Positions 26,036 to 35,096 are shown, counted from the stretch's first letter. The stretch is DNA of 64,000 nt from Saprospiraceae bacterium (GCA_020630435.1 JAHDBJ010000001.1:351104-415103); one strand, 5' to 3'. The notes: generated from the sequence alone by a model not told the origin. Program-made: numbers and translations.

Positions 26036-26986
26036 TTAATCTTCCCAATAAAAAGTGCCAAAAATTTGAACCGCATAAAATGCTAACCACCGTTTTATAA
26101 AGCCTATATTTTCTAATTTCATATGGAGCAAAAAAAGGTCATCTGCTTCTTTTCTACTAATTAGTCGAATCCCTTTTTTATCTGGCACTAATTTATTATT
26201 TATATCTACTGAAAATCTACCGTCACATTTGTAAATATAATCATGCACTAACGGCGCAATTATTGATAATTCAAATGGAGCTATGAATGACCAAAGAAAT
26301 CTTGGTATAGAAGCTAAATCAAATTCAAACCCCTTTGGAATTTCAAGTGCACTGATTTCATTTTTGTAATCATTAAATTCAATTAGGTGTTTATTATCTC
26401 CAATAAAAACTATATCCTCCAAATGCCAAATATCATTTTGTTTATTGTAGCTAATTATTGGGGCTGGTAACTGTGATTTTTTTATTTCGATTTTCTTTTT
26501 CAGAACATCATTGGAAGGTTTCAATCGTATTAAGACGCGAGGAAGAAACCAAATAAGCAACAAAATAATTGAATCAATTAAAAGATGAAATAATAAAACT
26601 TCGTTGGAATAAGAATAAGTCATATTTAAAACATATGATTTGATTGGGCTTTCCTTATAAGTCTCAAGAATCTTATTCTTGCATTGGTAATCAAAAAATC
26701 CACATCGTTGGACAGATTCAATCTTTAGTATTTTTCTCGCTTTGCTGCTTAGTAAGTACCTATCTATACAAGTTTTTTCCATTTCAACAACACTTGTAGC
26801 TGCAAATGCAATAAATGCAATCATTATCAAGAGTCTTGGTAATACAGAATTTAAAGCTTTTGAATTGGATAGTAGAATTGCAAATATTACAGTCACAATT
26901 GCAACATAAATACTCCAAAGACTTTGAAAAGATTCATATTTAGTAGATGCTAGTTCCAATATTACATCTAAATTCATTTGTTCCAT
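26036..26986 (-). CDS. Membrane protein with C-terminal DUF1353 domain (cargo 3)
   Basis: Protein of 316 residues. Hydrophobic helices lie at about 22-42, 48-66 and 130-150. The C-terminal domain (about 170-316) has the DUF1353 signature: a strand pair ending in 'GFEFDLASIPRFLWSFI' and 'APLVHDYIYK' (about 222-255), with the conserved D-x-AS-x-P and HD. DUF1353 proteins occur mainly in phages and prophages; their biochemical role is not established. Fusion to membrane helices is unusual. It lies on the minus strand upstream of the KAP gene, and its start faces the capsid operon across the type-2 cassette. Confidence 0.75.
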   Translation of the reverse strand: MEQMNLDVILELASTKYESFQSLWSIYVAIVTVIFAILLSNSKALNSVLPRLLIMIAFIAFAATSVVEMEKTCIDRYLLSSKARKILKIESVQRCGFFDYQCKNKILETYKESPIKSYVLNMTYSYSNEVLLFHLLIDSIILLLIWFLPRVLIRLKPSNDVLKKKIEIKKSQLPAPIISYNKQNDIWHLEDIVFIGDNKHLIEFNDYKNEISALEIPKGFEFDLASIPRFLWSFIAPFELSIIAPLVHDYIYKCDGRFSVDINNKLVPDKKGIRLISRKEADDLFLLHMKLENIGFIKRWLAFYAVQIFGTFYWED

Positions 26987-27116
26987 ATTTGGTTAATTTG
27001 GAATTTCAATTTATTAATAATTTGTAACAGTAGTATAACTACAAAGGTAGTTTACATCCAACCCCTAGATATAAAAATACAGTTACGTTTTCTTTGTTTT
27101 AAATTACAAAATAAAT

Positions 27117-27140
27117 CAAATAACACAAACATTATATTTG
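27117..27140. promoter_or_regulatory. Type-2 cassette dyad, copy 2 (divergent DUF1353 / capsid operon region)
   Basis: CAAATA (27117-27122), N12, TATTTG (27135-27140), with TATATTTG (27133-27140) matching the -7 consensus for the plus strand. The stretch AAACATnATATTTGTAnTTT is shared with copy 1 at 17893. No TTG is found at -33, which suggests that an activator is needed. Confidence 0.55.
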
Positions 27141-27180
27141 TATTTTCAAATAAATGTTTAAAAAATATACTTTAGGTATA

Positions 27181-27207
27181 AAAAACTGTCCAAAAAGTTC
27201 GGACAGA
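27181..27207 (+). repeat. Type-2 cassette GTCC/GGAC hairpin, copy 2
   Basis: CTGTCC (27186-27191) and GGACAG (27201-27206) form a perfect 6-bp hairpin with a 9-base loop; the block is nearly the same as at 17928. It lies 51 bp before the protease gene, in the leader of the capsid operon. Confidence 0.65.
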
Positions 27208-27257
27208 TATTGCATTTAGGGGTTACAAAGGTGAGAAAGTCCTTGTAATATTGCTAT

Positions 27258-28394
27258 ATGGCAAAAAAGAAGGCGACAGCAAGTCTGGTTTCTAAGTTTA
27301 ATCTTAAGTTTAAAAAACGATACGGCAAGTATTTAGACCGTATTGATGCCTATATGCTGCGTCCGATGATGATTGATTTGGAGTGGGGTTTGATGGTGTA
27401 TTTGGATTTTGTTATGGAGATGAAGAATATGGAAAGTATGGGGGCTTCGGGAGATTTGGCGATAAGCTATTACCGAAGGATGATGGAGCAGCAAAAGCCT
27501 GAACTATATGATATCTACGATGAAACTACTACTACAAAAGAAAACCCAGAGAATATTCAAATCATCCCCTCTAATGATTCCTTAGAAGAGTTTACGAGTA
27601 ATTATAGAGATAACTATAAAAACAGTAAAACTAAACTTCCTCAAAAAGTTGCTATACTCAACCTCAAAGGTACGATGCTTGCAGAGGGTGGTCTTTGTAC
27701 TCGCTCGATTGATAGTCTATGTAAAGAGTTGAGATATACGGCAGCATCTGATGGCATCAAGGGCGTAGTACTCAATACCCACTCTGGTGGTGGAGAGGTT
27801 ACAGCTGCACAACGACTTGCCAATGCCATTAAAGAATATAAAAAGTCAGGCAAACCCATCATCCAGTATATTGATGGTATTTCTGCTAGTGGGGCGGTGT
27901 TTGCAGGGGTGTATTGTGATGAGATTATGGGTGGTGGTCGCACTATATCCACAGGAAGTATTGGCGTGGTTTCTTCTTTTAATCGCCTACAATTAGAGTA
28001 TTTCAAAAAATATATCATCAGTATTTATGCAGATGGTAGTGAGGATAAGCATGAGATTATAAAATCCATGATGGAAGGAAATCATGAGGTAGTGAAAAAG
28101 AAATCCCTTAACCCTATTCGTCAGGAATTTGCCCGAGTGGTCAAGCAAAATAGAACGCTTCATCCTACTGATGAAGTGGATGTTTCCAAAATATTAAAAG
28201 GTGGGATGTTTAAGTATGCTGAAGCTAGAAAGTATGGCTTAGTGGATGGTATTGGTACTCGCTTGGATGCTATTCGAAGGGTCAACACCCTAGCCAATCA
28301 ACGCTATAAGGCTAAGGCACAAGGAGCAAGAACAAATACAAGCGTTAACAGTCAACAAGTTAGTGCCAAGCATGCTATGCTTTCATTTCAATAA
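27258..28394 (+). CDS. S49-family capsid maturation protease (SppA/ClpP-like fold)
   Basis: Protein of 378 residues. The catalytic domain (about 130-320) has 'GVVLNTHSGGGEVTAAQRLANAI' as the oxyanion strand-helix and DGISASGAVFAG with the likely nucleophile serine near residue 210, followed by ISTGSIGVV (about 234-242). The C-terminal 'KYGLVDGIGT' is typical of the family. The N-terminal 100 residues are an extra helical region. It is followed by a scaffold and a capsid gene, the usual order for phages that process their prohead. It opens the fourth core segment behind a type-2 cassette. Confidence 0.88.
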   Translation: MAKKKATASLVSKFNLKFKKRYGKYLDRIDAYMLRPMMIDLEWGLMVYLDFVMEMKNMESMGASGDLAISYYRRMMEQQKPELYDIYDETTTTKENPENIQIIPSNDSLEEFTSNYRDNYKNSKTKLPQKVAILNLKGTMLAEGGLCTRSIDSLCKELRYTAASDGIKGVVLNTHSGGGEVTAAQRLANAIKEYKKSGKPIIQYIDGISASGAVFAGVYCDEIMGGGRTISTGSIGVVSSFNRLQLEYFKKYIISIYADGSEDKHEIIKSMMEGNHEVVKKKSLNPIRQEFARVVKQNRTLHPTDEVDVSKILKGGMFKYAEARKYGLVDGIGTRLDAIRRVNTLANQRYKAKAQGARTNTSVNSQQVSAKHAMLSFQ

Positions 28395-28426
28395 TATTTC
28401 AATAAAGTTTAAATAATTCAATAACA

Positions 28427-28951
28427 ATGAGCAAAGAAAGTCTAAATTTTGAAAGCCTTATAGAAAATATCAAAAAGTTATCAACTGATGCCAAAGCGGT
28501 TATTGGAGAGTCTTTTGAAATGGTGATGGAATCGGTGATAAAAGGAAATGTGGAAGAAGCTGGTGAGTTTGCGAAGGAATTGAAGGACTTAATTAATGAG
28601 CGATTGGATGGTATTGCCAATCAGGTGGAAGCATCAAAAGATGATTTAAGTGAGCAACTACAAACGGCTCAAGATAAAATCGAGGAACAAGGCAAAGAAA
28701 TCACTCAATTACAGTCGGATTTAGATAAACAAAAAACGAGTTCAAGTAAAAGTTTGAGTACTGCCAATGAACGTATTACAACACTTGAAAAAGCCAATAA
28801 AGAACTAAGCCAAAAACTTAATATCGACCCTTTAGAACCTAAACCAACAGCAGGACCTACTCCAAAGTTTAACAACTGGAGAGAGTATGACAAACACCTC
28901 GAAACCAAAGTGACTGAAACTTTAGAGGAGGTTTTAGAGGAAAAGAAATAA
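28427..28951 (+). CDS. Scaffold-like coiled-coil protein
   Basis: Protein of 174 residues, acidic, with a long coiled coil (about 65-130: repeated Q-x-x-L/I-E heptads) and a short conserved-looking tail ending in a run of E and K. Its position between protease and major capsid genes, its composition and its size fit a phage prohead scaffold that is removed by the protease. No other family is suggested. Confidence 0.75.
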   Translation: MSKESLNFESLIENIKKLSTDAKAVIGESFEMVMESVIKGNVEEAGEFAKELKDLINERLDGIANQVEASKDDLSEQLQTAQDKIEEQGKEITQLQSDLDKQKTSSSKSLSTANERITTLEKANKELSQKLNIDPLEPKPTAGPTPKFNNWREYDKHLETKVTETLEEVLEEKK

Positions 28952-29039
28952 ACGCTGTGTTAAGACCAAAAAAACAGGGATTCAAACTGGAATCAGATTT
29001 AAAATCAAAAAACGTGAAAACTATATAAAATCTATAGAT

Positions 29040-30884
29040 ATGACAATGCAAGTAGCAAGAGCCAAACTTAGAGAGATTTGTACGAATTGCAATACTCAGG
29101 TAACGAATAAACGCTATAGGAACACCACCTTTCAAGCTCGTCGATTGGATACTATCCAAAGTATGGCGGCTCGATATAATATGCACCTCACTTCTGAATT
29201 AATTAGTCGAGGACTTTGTGTCGTAATGGAAGATGCCATTGATGGTAAGATGTGGGAATGGTCGGAGTATATAGCACCTGTGGTTCAAAGTAGGGCAACG
29301 GCTGGTGGTTCTAAATTCCAATGTATTTTTGACCCTCAAGAAGTAGCAGAGAAGCTACACAAAAAGCGTATCACAACCGAGCGATTGTATATCCATAAGG
29401 AAAAGTGTATGCTTAAACTGATTGGAAGTACCAAGCAAGACCGATTCTTTAGAACCAATGCTTCTATTCGTGATGTGGCTCAAAGCCAAGACCTTTTTAT
29501 TGATACAATGGTCAAGGATATGGAAGCGATGGCGATGGCAATTGATGGGACAGATATTTTGGGCAACTGGACGGGAGATAATCGTCAAAACCCTGTTCTC
29601 CAAATCAATCCTTATGCTGCTGCATACCCCCACTACGATGGCTTTGTTAAGCAGTCCTTATTACAAGCAGGAGCACTCTACTATCCAACAATTGATATTA
29701 CCCTTCCTGCGGGGGGAACAAATGGCGCCTACTTTATTCAGCATCATGGTTCTTTTTTCAAAGCAACAAGCATCACCGCTTTAGTAAGTCTTATCAATGG
29801 CATTTGTTTGGATGTAAGTGATCGGTTTTTATACTCTGCTTCAGATATAGGCAATAATAAGATTCGGGTGGTTTCTAACATCCCTACTCGATTTCCTTAT
29901 GGTCGTGATGCCCTAGCTATTACCTATAGTGAATCAGGAGAGTTTGCTCGATGTGGTGAGGTACTTCCGTATGAAATCATCGAAAATGCCATGCCTTATG
30001 AGGAAACGCCCATCTTACAAGACTTCATCCCTCTGACCAAAGAGAATATCTATATGGAGTTGACGGAAGCGATTCGTCAGTGGAAAATCAAGCAGATTTT
30101 ACTCCATAAAGGAGGAATTCCAATGAACGAGGAGCAGCCTTATATCGGTATTGATCCACTTGTCTTTAATGATTTCAATTGGGCAAAACTTCATGAGCTT
30201 TGTGAGAAGTATAATGCCGATTTATATATGCAAGAAGCGAATAGACTATTACCTCGCTTTGAGCCGCTTCGAGCATTGGCAGGAACAGGGATTTACTACA
30301 TTACTACTCCATCAAACATCGTTCACTTAACTAATTTAGAAGAGGAAGCTCTTTCTAATATCCAAATGTGGTATGATGAAAACTGTGATAAGGTCAAAAT
30401 GCGTAATGATGTCCTAGCCAATGTACTAGTATTAGATTATTCAAAATTCTTGACCAATGCTTGTGATAGTCATTTTGGTAAAAAACTAAATGCCCCATTC
30501 CAACCAGAGAACTTATCACACTACTGTGAGGACGTAAGAAAAGATTGCTGTGGAGAACATCCAAATGGTACAGATAATTTCAGAGCAGCCGCTTTAGTAG
30601 AGTGTGTTAAACCTGATGGTGTAGAAACAACTGATTATACTTTGAGATTAACCAATATCTCTCAGATTCCAAGTAATGATGGTATTGATGTGGTAGAGTG
30701 GAAGGTATTACTAGTAGATGGAAATGAGATTTTACCAAGTACACAGGCGGAGAGTGTAGAGATTACAGGCATTACACAAGCACAATGGGATATGATTGCA
30801 TTTATACAATTGACTATTACCCTTGATAGTGGAGAGGAGGATATTGTTGTTGTTCCTAAATCTCAATGTGTAGAGACATTCTAA
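29040..30884 (+). CDS. Major capsid protein with C-terminal extension
   Basis: Protein of 614 residues (start at 29040; a second ATG at 29046 is also possible). Size, place after protease and scaffold, and the N-terminal helical segment followed by a large alpha/beta core support an HK97-type capsid protein. Residues about 520-610 form a separate beta-rich tail with Ig-like character ('DYTLRLTNISQI' to 'LTITLDSGEEDIVVV'), preceded by a Cys-rich linker (CEDVRKDCCGEH). The tail could be a surface decoration. Assignment is by context; no capsid motif is fully diagnostic. Confidence 0.75.
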   Translation: MTMQVARAKLREICTNCNTQVTNKRYRNTTFQARRLDTIQSMAARYNMHLTSELISRGLCVVMEDAIDGKMWEWSEYIAPVVQSRATAGGSKFQCIFDPQEVAEKLHKKRITTERLYIHKEKCMLKLIGSTKQDRFFRTNASIRDVAQSQDLFIDTMVKDMEAMAMAIDGTDILGNWTGDNRQNPVLQINPYAAAYPHYDGFVKQSLLQAGALYYPTIDITLPAGGTNGAYFIQHHGSFFKATSITALVSLINGICLDVSDRFLYSASDIGNNKIRVVSNIPTRFPYGRDALAITYSESGEFARCGEVLPYEIIENAMPYEETPILQDFIPLTKENIYMELTEAIRQWKIKQILLHKGGIPMNEEQPYIGIDPLVFNDFNWAKLHELCEKYNADLYMQEANRLLPRFEPLRALAGTGIYYITTPSNIVHLTNLEEEALSNIQMWYDENCDKVKMRNDVLANVLVLDYSKFLTNACDSHFGKKLNAPFQPENLSHYCEDVRKDCCGEHPNGTDNFRAAALVECVKPDGVETTDYTLRLTNISQIPSNDGIDVVEWKVLLVDGNEILPSTQAESVEITGITQAQWDMIAFIQLTITLDSGEEDIVVVPKSQCVETF

Positions 30885-30930
30885 ATATGTTCTAAATCTA
30901 TTTTAAAAAATCAAACTGAGTTTAAAAGCC

Positions 30931-31554
30931 ATGAAAGCATACACATATAGAATCTTATCCCTTTTTGCGACCAATTTGATTTGTCCATGTGATTGGGATA
31001 AGCCATTTGGCAGTCCAGAGAATTGTGATAAACCTGAGAAACCAGGAATGGACAACACCTTCTTATTCTTTTGTAGGAGCGAGCTACTTGCTTATCTCAA
31101 AAATGCTTGTGACCCTACAGACGATACTAGTGGTGTGGTGACCGACATCTTACTAAACCCTCTAGCCAAAGCAAAGGTGTTTTATTCCAAATCCAAGTCC
31201 AATCTTTTTGAGAGTGAGGAATCGGTGGATGATAGTGGAAATGATGTCATCAATGAGTTATTGACAGGGCAAGGCTATGGCTATTATCAGGAGCTTTGTT
31301 GGTTAAGAAAGCATAAGAACAAAGACATTGTATTAGTGATTTGCTTGAAGTCGGGCAAGTTGATAGTCGTGGGACATAATGGAGGGTTTAAGTTGACCAG
31401 CTTCAAATTTACAAGTGGCACACAATCAGGCGATTTTAGTGGTTTTGAGTACAATTTTAATAATACAGAAGATGATGGCTTTGACTTTGTAATTCCTGAT
31501 TCTGCGACGTATACAGACATCACCGATTTTGTGAATACCCTTCAAGGGATTTAA
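30931..31554 (+). CDS. Structural protein, possible tail tube
   Basis: Protein of 207 residues. The second half alternates strands in a way seen in tail-tube proteins of Bacteroidota phages: 'KDIVLVICLKSGKLIVVGHNGGFKL' then 'FTSGTQSGDFSGFEYNF' (about 125-180). The N-terminal half has a Cys-rich segment CPCDWDKPFGSPENC. It lies 46 bp after the capsid gene. A head decoration or neck protein is the main alternative. Confidence 0.45.
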   Translation: MKAYTYRILSLFATNLICPCDWDKPFGSPENCDKPEKPGMDNTFLFFCRSELLAYLKNACDPTDDTSGVVTDILLNPLAKAKVFYSKSKSNLFESEESVDDSGNDVINELLTGQGYGYYQELCWLRKHKNKDIVLVICLKSGKLIVVGHNGGFKLTSFKFTSGTQSGDFSGFEYNFNNTEDDGFDFVIPDSATYTDITDFVNTLQGI

Positions 31555-31598
31555 GATTGCATCATCATATATTTTAATCATTTTTAGATTTATAAAAA

Positions 31599-31928
31599 AT
31601 GGCAACTAAAAATACCAATAAAGAAACCATAGAAAACCCTGTAGATAATTTAAAAGCTTTAAAAGATTTAAAAGGGATTCTATTCAATCATACTTACACG
31701 ACTAAGAATACAGAAGATAAGCCCACTAAAAAGGTGGTTGTTCTTCCAAATTTTGGTGGACTATATCAGGAAGCATTTAAGAATCGACAAATCTCTATGG
31801 AGGATATAAAAGCCAATCCTGTTTTAGCCATTAAAAAGGATGTTCGACTGGCTCGGTTTACCAATGCAACGGAAGAACAAGTAAAATTGATTACTAAGAC
31901 AACAAAATATCAGCTGCAAAAGCTTTAA
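31599..31928 (+). CDS. Small phage protein, unknown function
   Basis: Protein of 109 residues, basic, no Cys, soluble. The middle holds a 'KVVVLPNFGGLYQEAFKNRQ' stretch (about 46-65). It lies between the possible tube gene and another unknown gene in the capsid operon. I do not recognise the family. Confidence 0.65.
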   Translation: MATKNTNKETIENPVDNLKALKDLKGILFNHTYTTKNTEDKPTKKVVVLPNFGGLYQEAFKNRQISMEDIKANPVLAIKKDVRLARFTNATEEQVKLITKTTKYQLQKL

Positions 31929-32025
31929 AAAATCATAATTCATAGCTTTTCATAAGTGATTCATAAGGCTTCACTAAATCAATAATTACTAAAGATTTTC
32001 AAAAACTAACAAATACTATTCAAAG

Positions 32026-32556
32026 ATGGGAATTGTAAAATTATATAGCGTTAAGGAAGAGTTTTGGGGTAAGGAAGTAATCATTTCTACTGGTTCAAAG
32101 GGCAAAGCCAAATTCAAAAGAAAAACACTCCGTAAAGATATGACAGACCATCAAATCCGTAATGCGGTGATTGAAGGCGTTGACCCTACTTATTTTGAAC
32201 AAAGCAAAGAAGTTGAAGGATCTGATGCTTTGAGTACTTATGCACTCAGACACAAAGACCAACTTAGAACGAGTGTCGTTAAGGCAAAGCTGGATTTTGG
32301 TAAGGTGAAAATCACCAAGCAAGGATCTGCTCCAAAACCTCCTAAAGTTTTAAATGACCATTATAAGTATCAAAATATGTTGATTCGTCAGTTGGGGGTT
32401 GAAAAGGCAGATGAGTTACTAGCAAAAGCTGCTGATGCTTATACAGAAGATGATGTCAAGGTATTGAAGGGGCTGAAAGGCTTACACAAATATGGCAAGG
32501 AGAAGCTCTACGTGTTTGTTCATGGGGAAGCACTTGAGAGTGCTGAAAAAAAGTAA
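32026..32556 (+). CDS. Phage protein, unknown function
   Basis: Protein of 176 residues, strongly basic in the first 110 residues (many K and R) and mostly helical. It follows a 97-bp AT-rich gap. It is part of the capsid operon, upstream of a small beta-rich protein and the portal gene. Head completion or DNA-binding would fit the charge, but nothing proves it. Confidence 0.65.
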   Translation: MGIVKLYSVKEEFWGKEVIISTGSKGKAKFKRKTLRKDMTDHQIRNAVIEGVDPTYFEQSKEVEGSDALSTYALRHKDQLRTSVVKAKLDFGKVKITKQGSAPKPPKVLNDHYKYQNMLIRQLGVEKADELLAKAADAYTEDDVKVLKGLKGLHKYGKEKLYVFVHGEALESAEKK

Positions 32557-32565
32557 AAAGTTCGC

Positions 32566-32829
32566 ATGACTATTACTCGGCACGATAGCCCTCAATTGAT
32601 ATATTTTGAATTGGACATTGGATATAGTATTGGTGATGAAATTGACCTTGAATTATATCATGTTTTAAGTTGCAAGACTTATCCTATCAAAGGAACTATC
32701 AAGCTAATTTGTAATAACAAATACCTGATTGAAACGACAGTTGAATGTAAACTAGACAAAGGAGAGTATCTACTGAAAATTATTAAAAATGGTAATGAGT
32801 TCTATACATATTCGATACAGCTCCAGTAA
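32566..32829 (+). CDS. Small beta-rich protein
   Basis: Protein of 87 residues with six to seven predicted strands and an Ig-like layout (for example 'YFELDIGYSIGDEIDLELYH' and 'KCDKGEYLLKII'-like end strands). It lies 9 bp after the previous gene and 10 bp before the portal gene. It might be a head-decoration protein. Family not recognised. Confidence 0.6.
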   Translation: MTITRHDSPQLIYFELDIGYSIGDEIDLELYHVLSCKTYPIKGTIKLICNNKYLIETTVECKLDKGEYLLKIIKNGNEFYTYSIQLQ

Positions 32830-32839
32830 TCGTTAGACA

Positions 32840-34462
32840 ATGGAAAATGGTACTACTCAATCACAGAATAAGTCGCAGATTCAAAAAGAGATTCAAAAGA
32901 TAGTAGATAAGCAACACGCATTATCTAAGCATAGCAATAGGAGTACTGTTTATGCATTTGAACCATTTTCTAAGTATCAGGATGATCAATGCATTACTGA
33001 TGAATATCAGCAATATTTTGATTGTAGTCCTAGAAAATATGGGGATAAGAAAAACTCTTGGATAAAGCATGGTAGTCATGATAAGATTCCGAATCTTTTG
33101 CTTTCTCTTTATCGTCGCTCTGGATTACATAAATCATGCATTAATACGAAAGCTAAACTAGCGATTGGAGGAGGAGTTGATTTTGCCATACCAAAGGATT
33201 ATTTCTTAAAAGAAAGAAAAAAGGATGGTCAATATGTACTCTTTAAAATGGATGGTAAAAACACCTTATCACCCGAACAGCTTATTCAAAAAGCGAGGCT
33301 TTATGCTAAAAATATTCATGCCGATACTTTTTGGAAAAAGGCTTTCATGCAGCTCAGTCTTTTTGGTGGATATTATGGACTACGGTTCATCCAAACCAAT
33401 GCTGAAGCTCAAAGTTCTTTGAAACACCTTCATGTTGAACCCTTTTGCAATATGCGATTGGGGACAAAGCGCAAATTCTTCGAGGGGGAATTTGAGAGTG
33501 AGTTCTTATTTGTGAGTGATGATTTTACCAAAGCAACACTACACAAAGTTTGTCCAGCCTTAGATTATTACAAGGGCAATACCAAGCATACTTATGGTAA
33601 TGTAGGCAAGATTCACAATCTTAAATCCTTTGAAGCAAGTGGACAATATGAGCATCCTGTTTATGGTAAAGCGGTGGGCTTCTTTGAAGATTATCGTCCG
33701 TATTATCCTACGGCTGATTATGAGAGCTTGAGTGGACTTCGTTACATCGAAATCCATGAGAAAAATGCCGTTTATGATTTTAATAGTATTGATAAGAGTT
33801 TTGCCATTAATCATATCATAGTTTGTAATCGTCAGAAACTCAACGACCCCAAAGCAGAGGAGGAGCAAAAAGAAAAAGATAAAAAGATATTCAAGAAAAA
33901 CCACAAGGGAGAGCATGGCAGTAGTACCCTCATGGTGTGGGCAGAACCCCTTATTACCGAGACAGATATTAAAAATGTACCTCCCTTTACCATTATCGAA
34001 ATTCCTCACGATACCAATATTGATAGATACAAGGATTTGAGACAACGGACGGATATGGAAGTACTCTCCAATCATGGTATTGTAACAGGAGAGATAATTG
34101 GGATGCCTAGCAATTCAGTCAAAAAAGGATTTAGTTCACAATCTGAATATTTGATAACGGCATTTGAGATGCTGTACTGGGGAAGAATCCGACCAATGCA
34201 GGAGCTGGTCTTAAACGATTTACAACAAGAACTGCTCCTTGCCGATATTCCAGTAAATGTGGTGGCAAAGGTATCCAAACCAACGATTCGTCAAGCCACA
34301 GAAAACCTCTTGATGTATGCTTGGGGACGAGATGAAATCAGAGCCATGCATGGTAGTGAAAAGATGAGTGAAGAAGTCAAGGAAGAGCTTGCTAAAGAAC
34401 TAGAAGCAAGAATTAATAAAGGAGTTAATAAAAGGAATAAAAAACAGCTAGAGGATGAATAA
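32840..34462 (+). CDS. Phage portal protein
   Basis: Protein of 540 residues. The N-terminal third has 'LLLSLYRRSGLHKSCINTKAK' (about 86-106), the helix typical of portal proteins for the first contact between subunits. The middle contains a long wing region and a charged insert (about 335-365: many K and E). The C-terminal part has 'IVTGEIIGMPSN' and 'SQSEYLITAFEMLYWGRIRPMQELVLNDL' (about 412-465), the stem and crown pattern of portals. It overlaps the next gene by 8 bp. Here it lies downstream of the capsid gene, unlike the usual terminase-portal-capsid order. Confidence 0.82.
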   Translation: MENGTTQSQNKSQIQKEIQKIVDKQHALSKHSNRSTVYAFEPFSKYQDDQCITDEYQQYFDCSPRKYGDKKNSWIKHGSHDKIPNLLLSLYRRSGLHKSCINTKAKLAIGGGVDFAIPKDYFLKERKKDGQYVLFKMDGKNTLSPEQLIQKARLYAKNIHADTFWKKAFMQLSLFGGYYGLRFIQTNAEAQSSLKHLHVEPFCNMRLGTKRKFFEGEFESEFLFVSDDFTKATLHKVCPALDYYKGNTKHTYGNVGKIHNLKSFEASGQYEHPVYGKAVGFFEDYRPYYPTADYESLSGLRYIEIHEKNAVYDFNSIDKSFAINHIIVCNRQKLNDPKAEEEQKEKDKKIFKKNHKGEHGSSTLMVWAEPLITETDIKNVPPFTIIEIPHDTNIDRYKDLRQRTDMEVLSNHGIVTGEIIGMPSNSVKKGFSSQSEYLITAFEMLYWGRIRPMQELVLNDLQQELLLADIPVNVVAKVSKPTIRQATENLLMYAWGRDEIRAMHGSEKMSEEVKEELAKELEARINKGVNKRNKKQLEDE

Positions 34463-35096
34463 TGAGCATAGTCACGAACATCAGGAACATCATAACTGTG
34501 GAAACTGTAATGGTATCTGTAATGAGTGCAATACTTGTGATATGTGCATTCTTATCACGAATGATTGTCTTCATAAATATACTCCTTTGGAAGGTAGTGT
34601 TTTACTGGAAAATATCCTCTCTTCTGTCCTGCTTGCTAATACCTATATCGAGGGATTAATTGGTTTAGATTGTTTTGAAAAACTCTGTCAAGCTAGTAAA
34701 GAAAATGAAGGTGATGATAAGTCCAATGAAATGAAAATAGTCTTAAAGCACCGTCTATTTCGACAGTTTTATGCTAGGGTGATTTATAAATTTTGGTTGA
34801 TAGAACGTGGAGCTGGAAGCCCTACCGATAAGGGGACAATGAGTTTTGAAGGAAGCGATGGTTTTGATAATGATTATAGAAATGCCAGTAAAGAAAACGA
34901 AAAACGAATTGCAAGAGAGGAAACCATTATTCAAGGACTACAAAAGCAGTTCTTAAAGTGGTTTAATAGCCTCAATTTGAAGTGTGTCGAATGTGAAGAA
35001 GAAAAGGAATGTAATACCTGTAATCAATGTAAATGTGCTATGAATCAATGCAAGTGTAAAGTAGGTGTAAATGATTATTACGCTGCAACGATTTAA
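34455..35096 (+). CDS. Head-tail connector-type protein with Cys/His-rich ends
   Basis: Protein of 213 residues. A helical core (about 40-180) lies between two metal-binding-like tails: residues 4-32 hold five His and seven Cys in CxxC-type spacing (for example HHNCGNC), and residues about 176-204 hold nine Cys (for example CVEC, CNTCNQCKC). Position after the portal and overlap by 8 bp suggest a connector or adaptor protein. Paired Cys clusters on a virion protein are unusual and may bind zinc or iron-sulfur. Confidence 0.6.
   Translation: MNNEHSHEHQEHHNCGNCNGICNECNTCDMCILITNDCLHKYTPLEGSVLLENILSSVLLANTYIEGLIGLDCFEKLCQASKENEGDDKSNEMKIVLKHRLFRQFYARVIYKFWLIERGAGSPTDKGTMSFEGSDGFDNDYRNASKENEKRIAREETIIQGLQKQFLKWFNSLNLKCVECEEEKECNTCNQCKCAMNQCKCKVGVNDYYAATI

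Noticed and set aside
33560..34075. Leftward 171-codon frame inside the portal gene
   Set aside because: Antisense to the portal coding sequence, with hydrophobic shadow composition and no upstream promoter.
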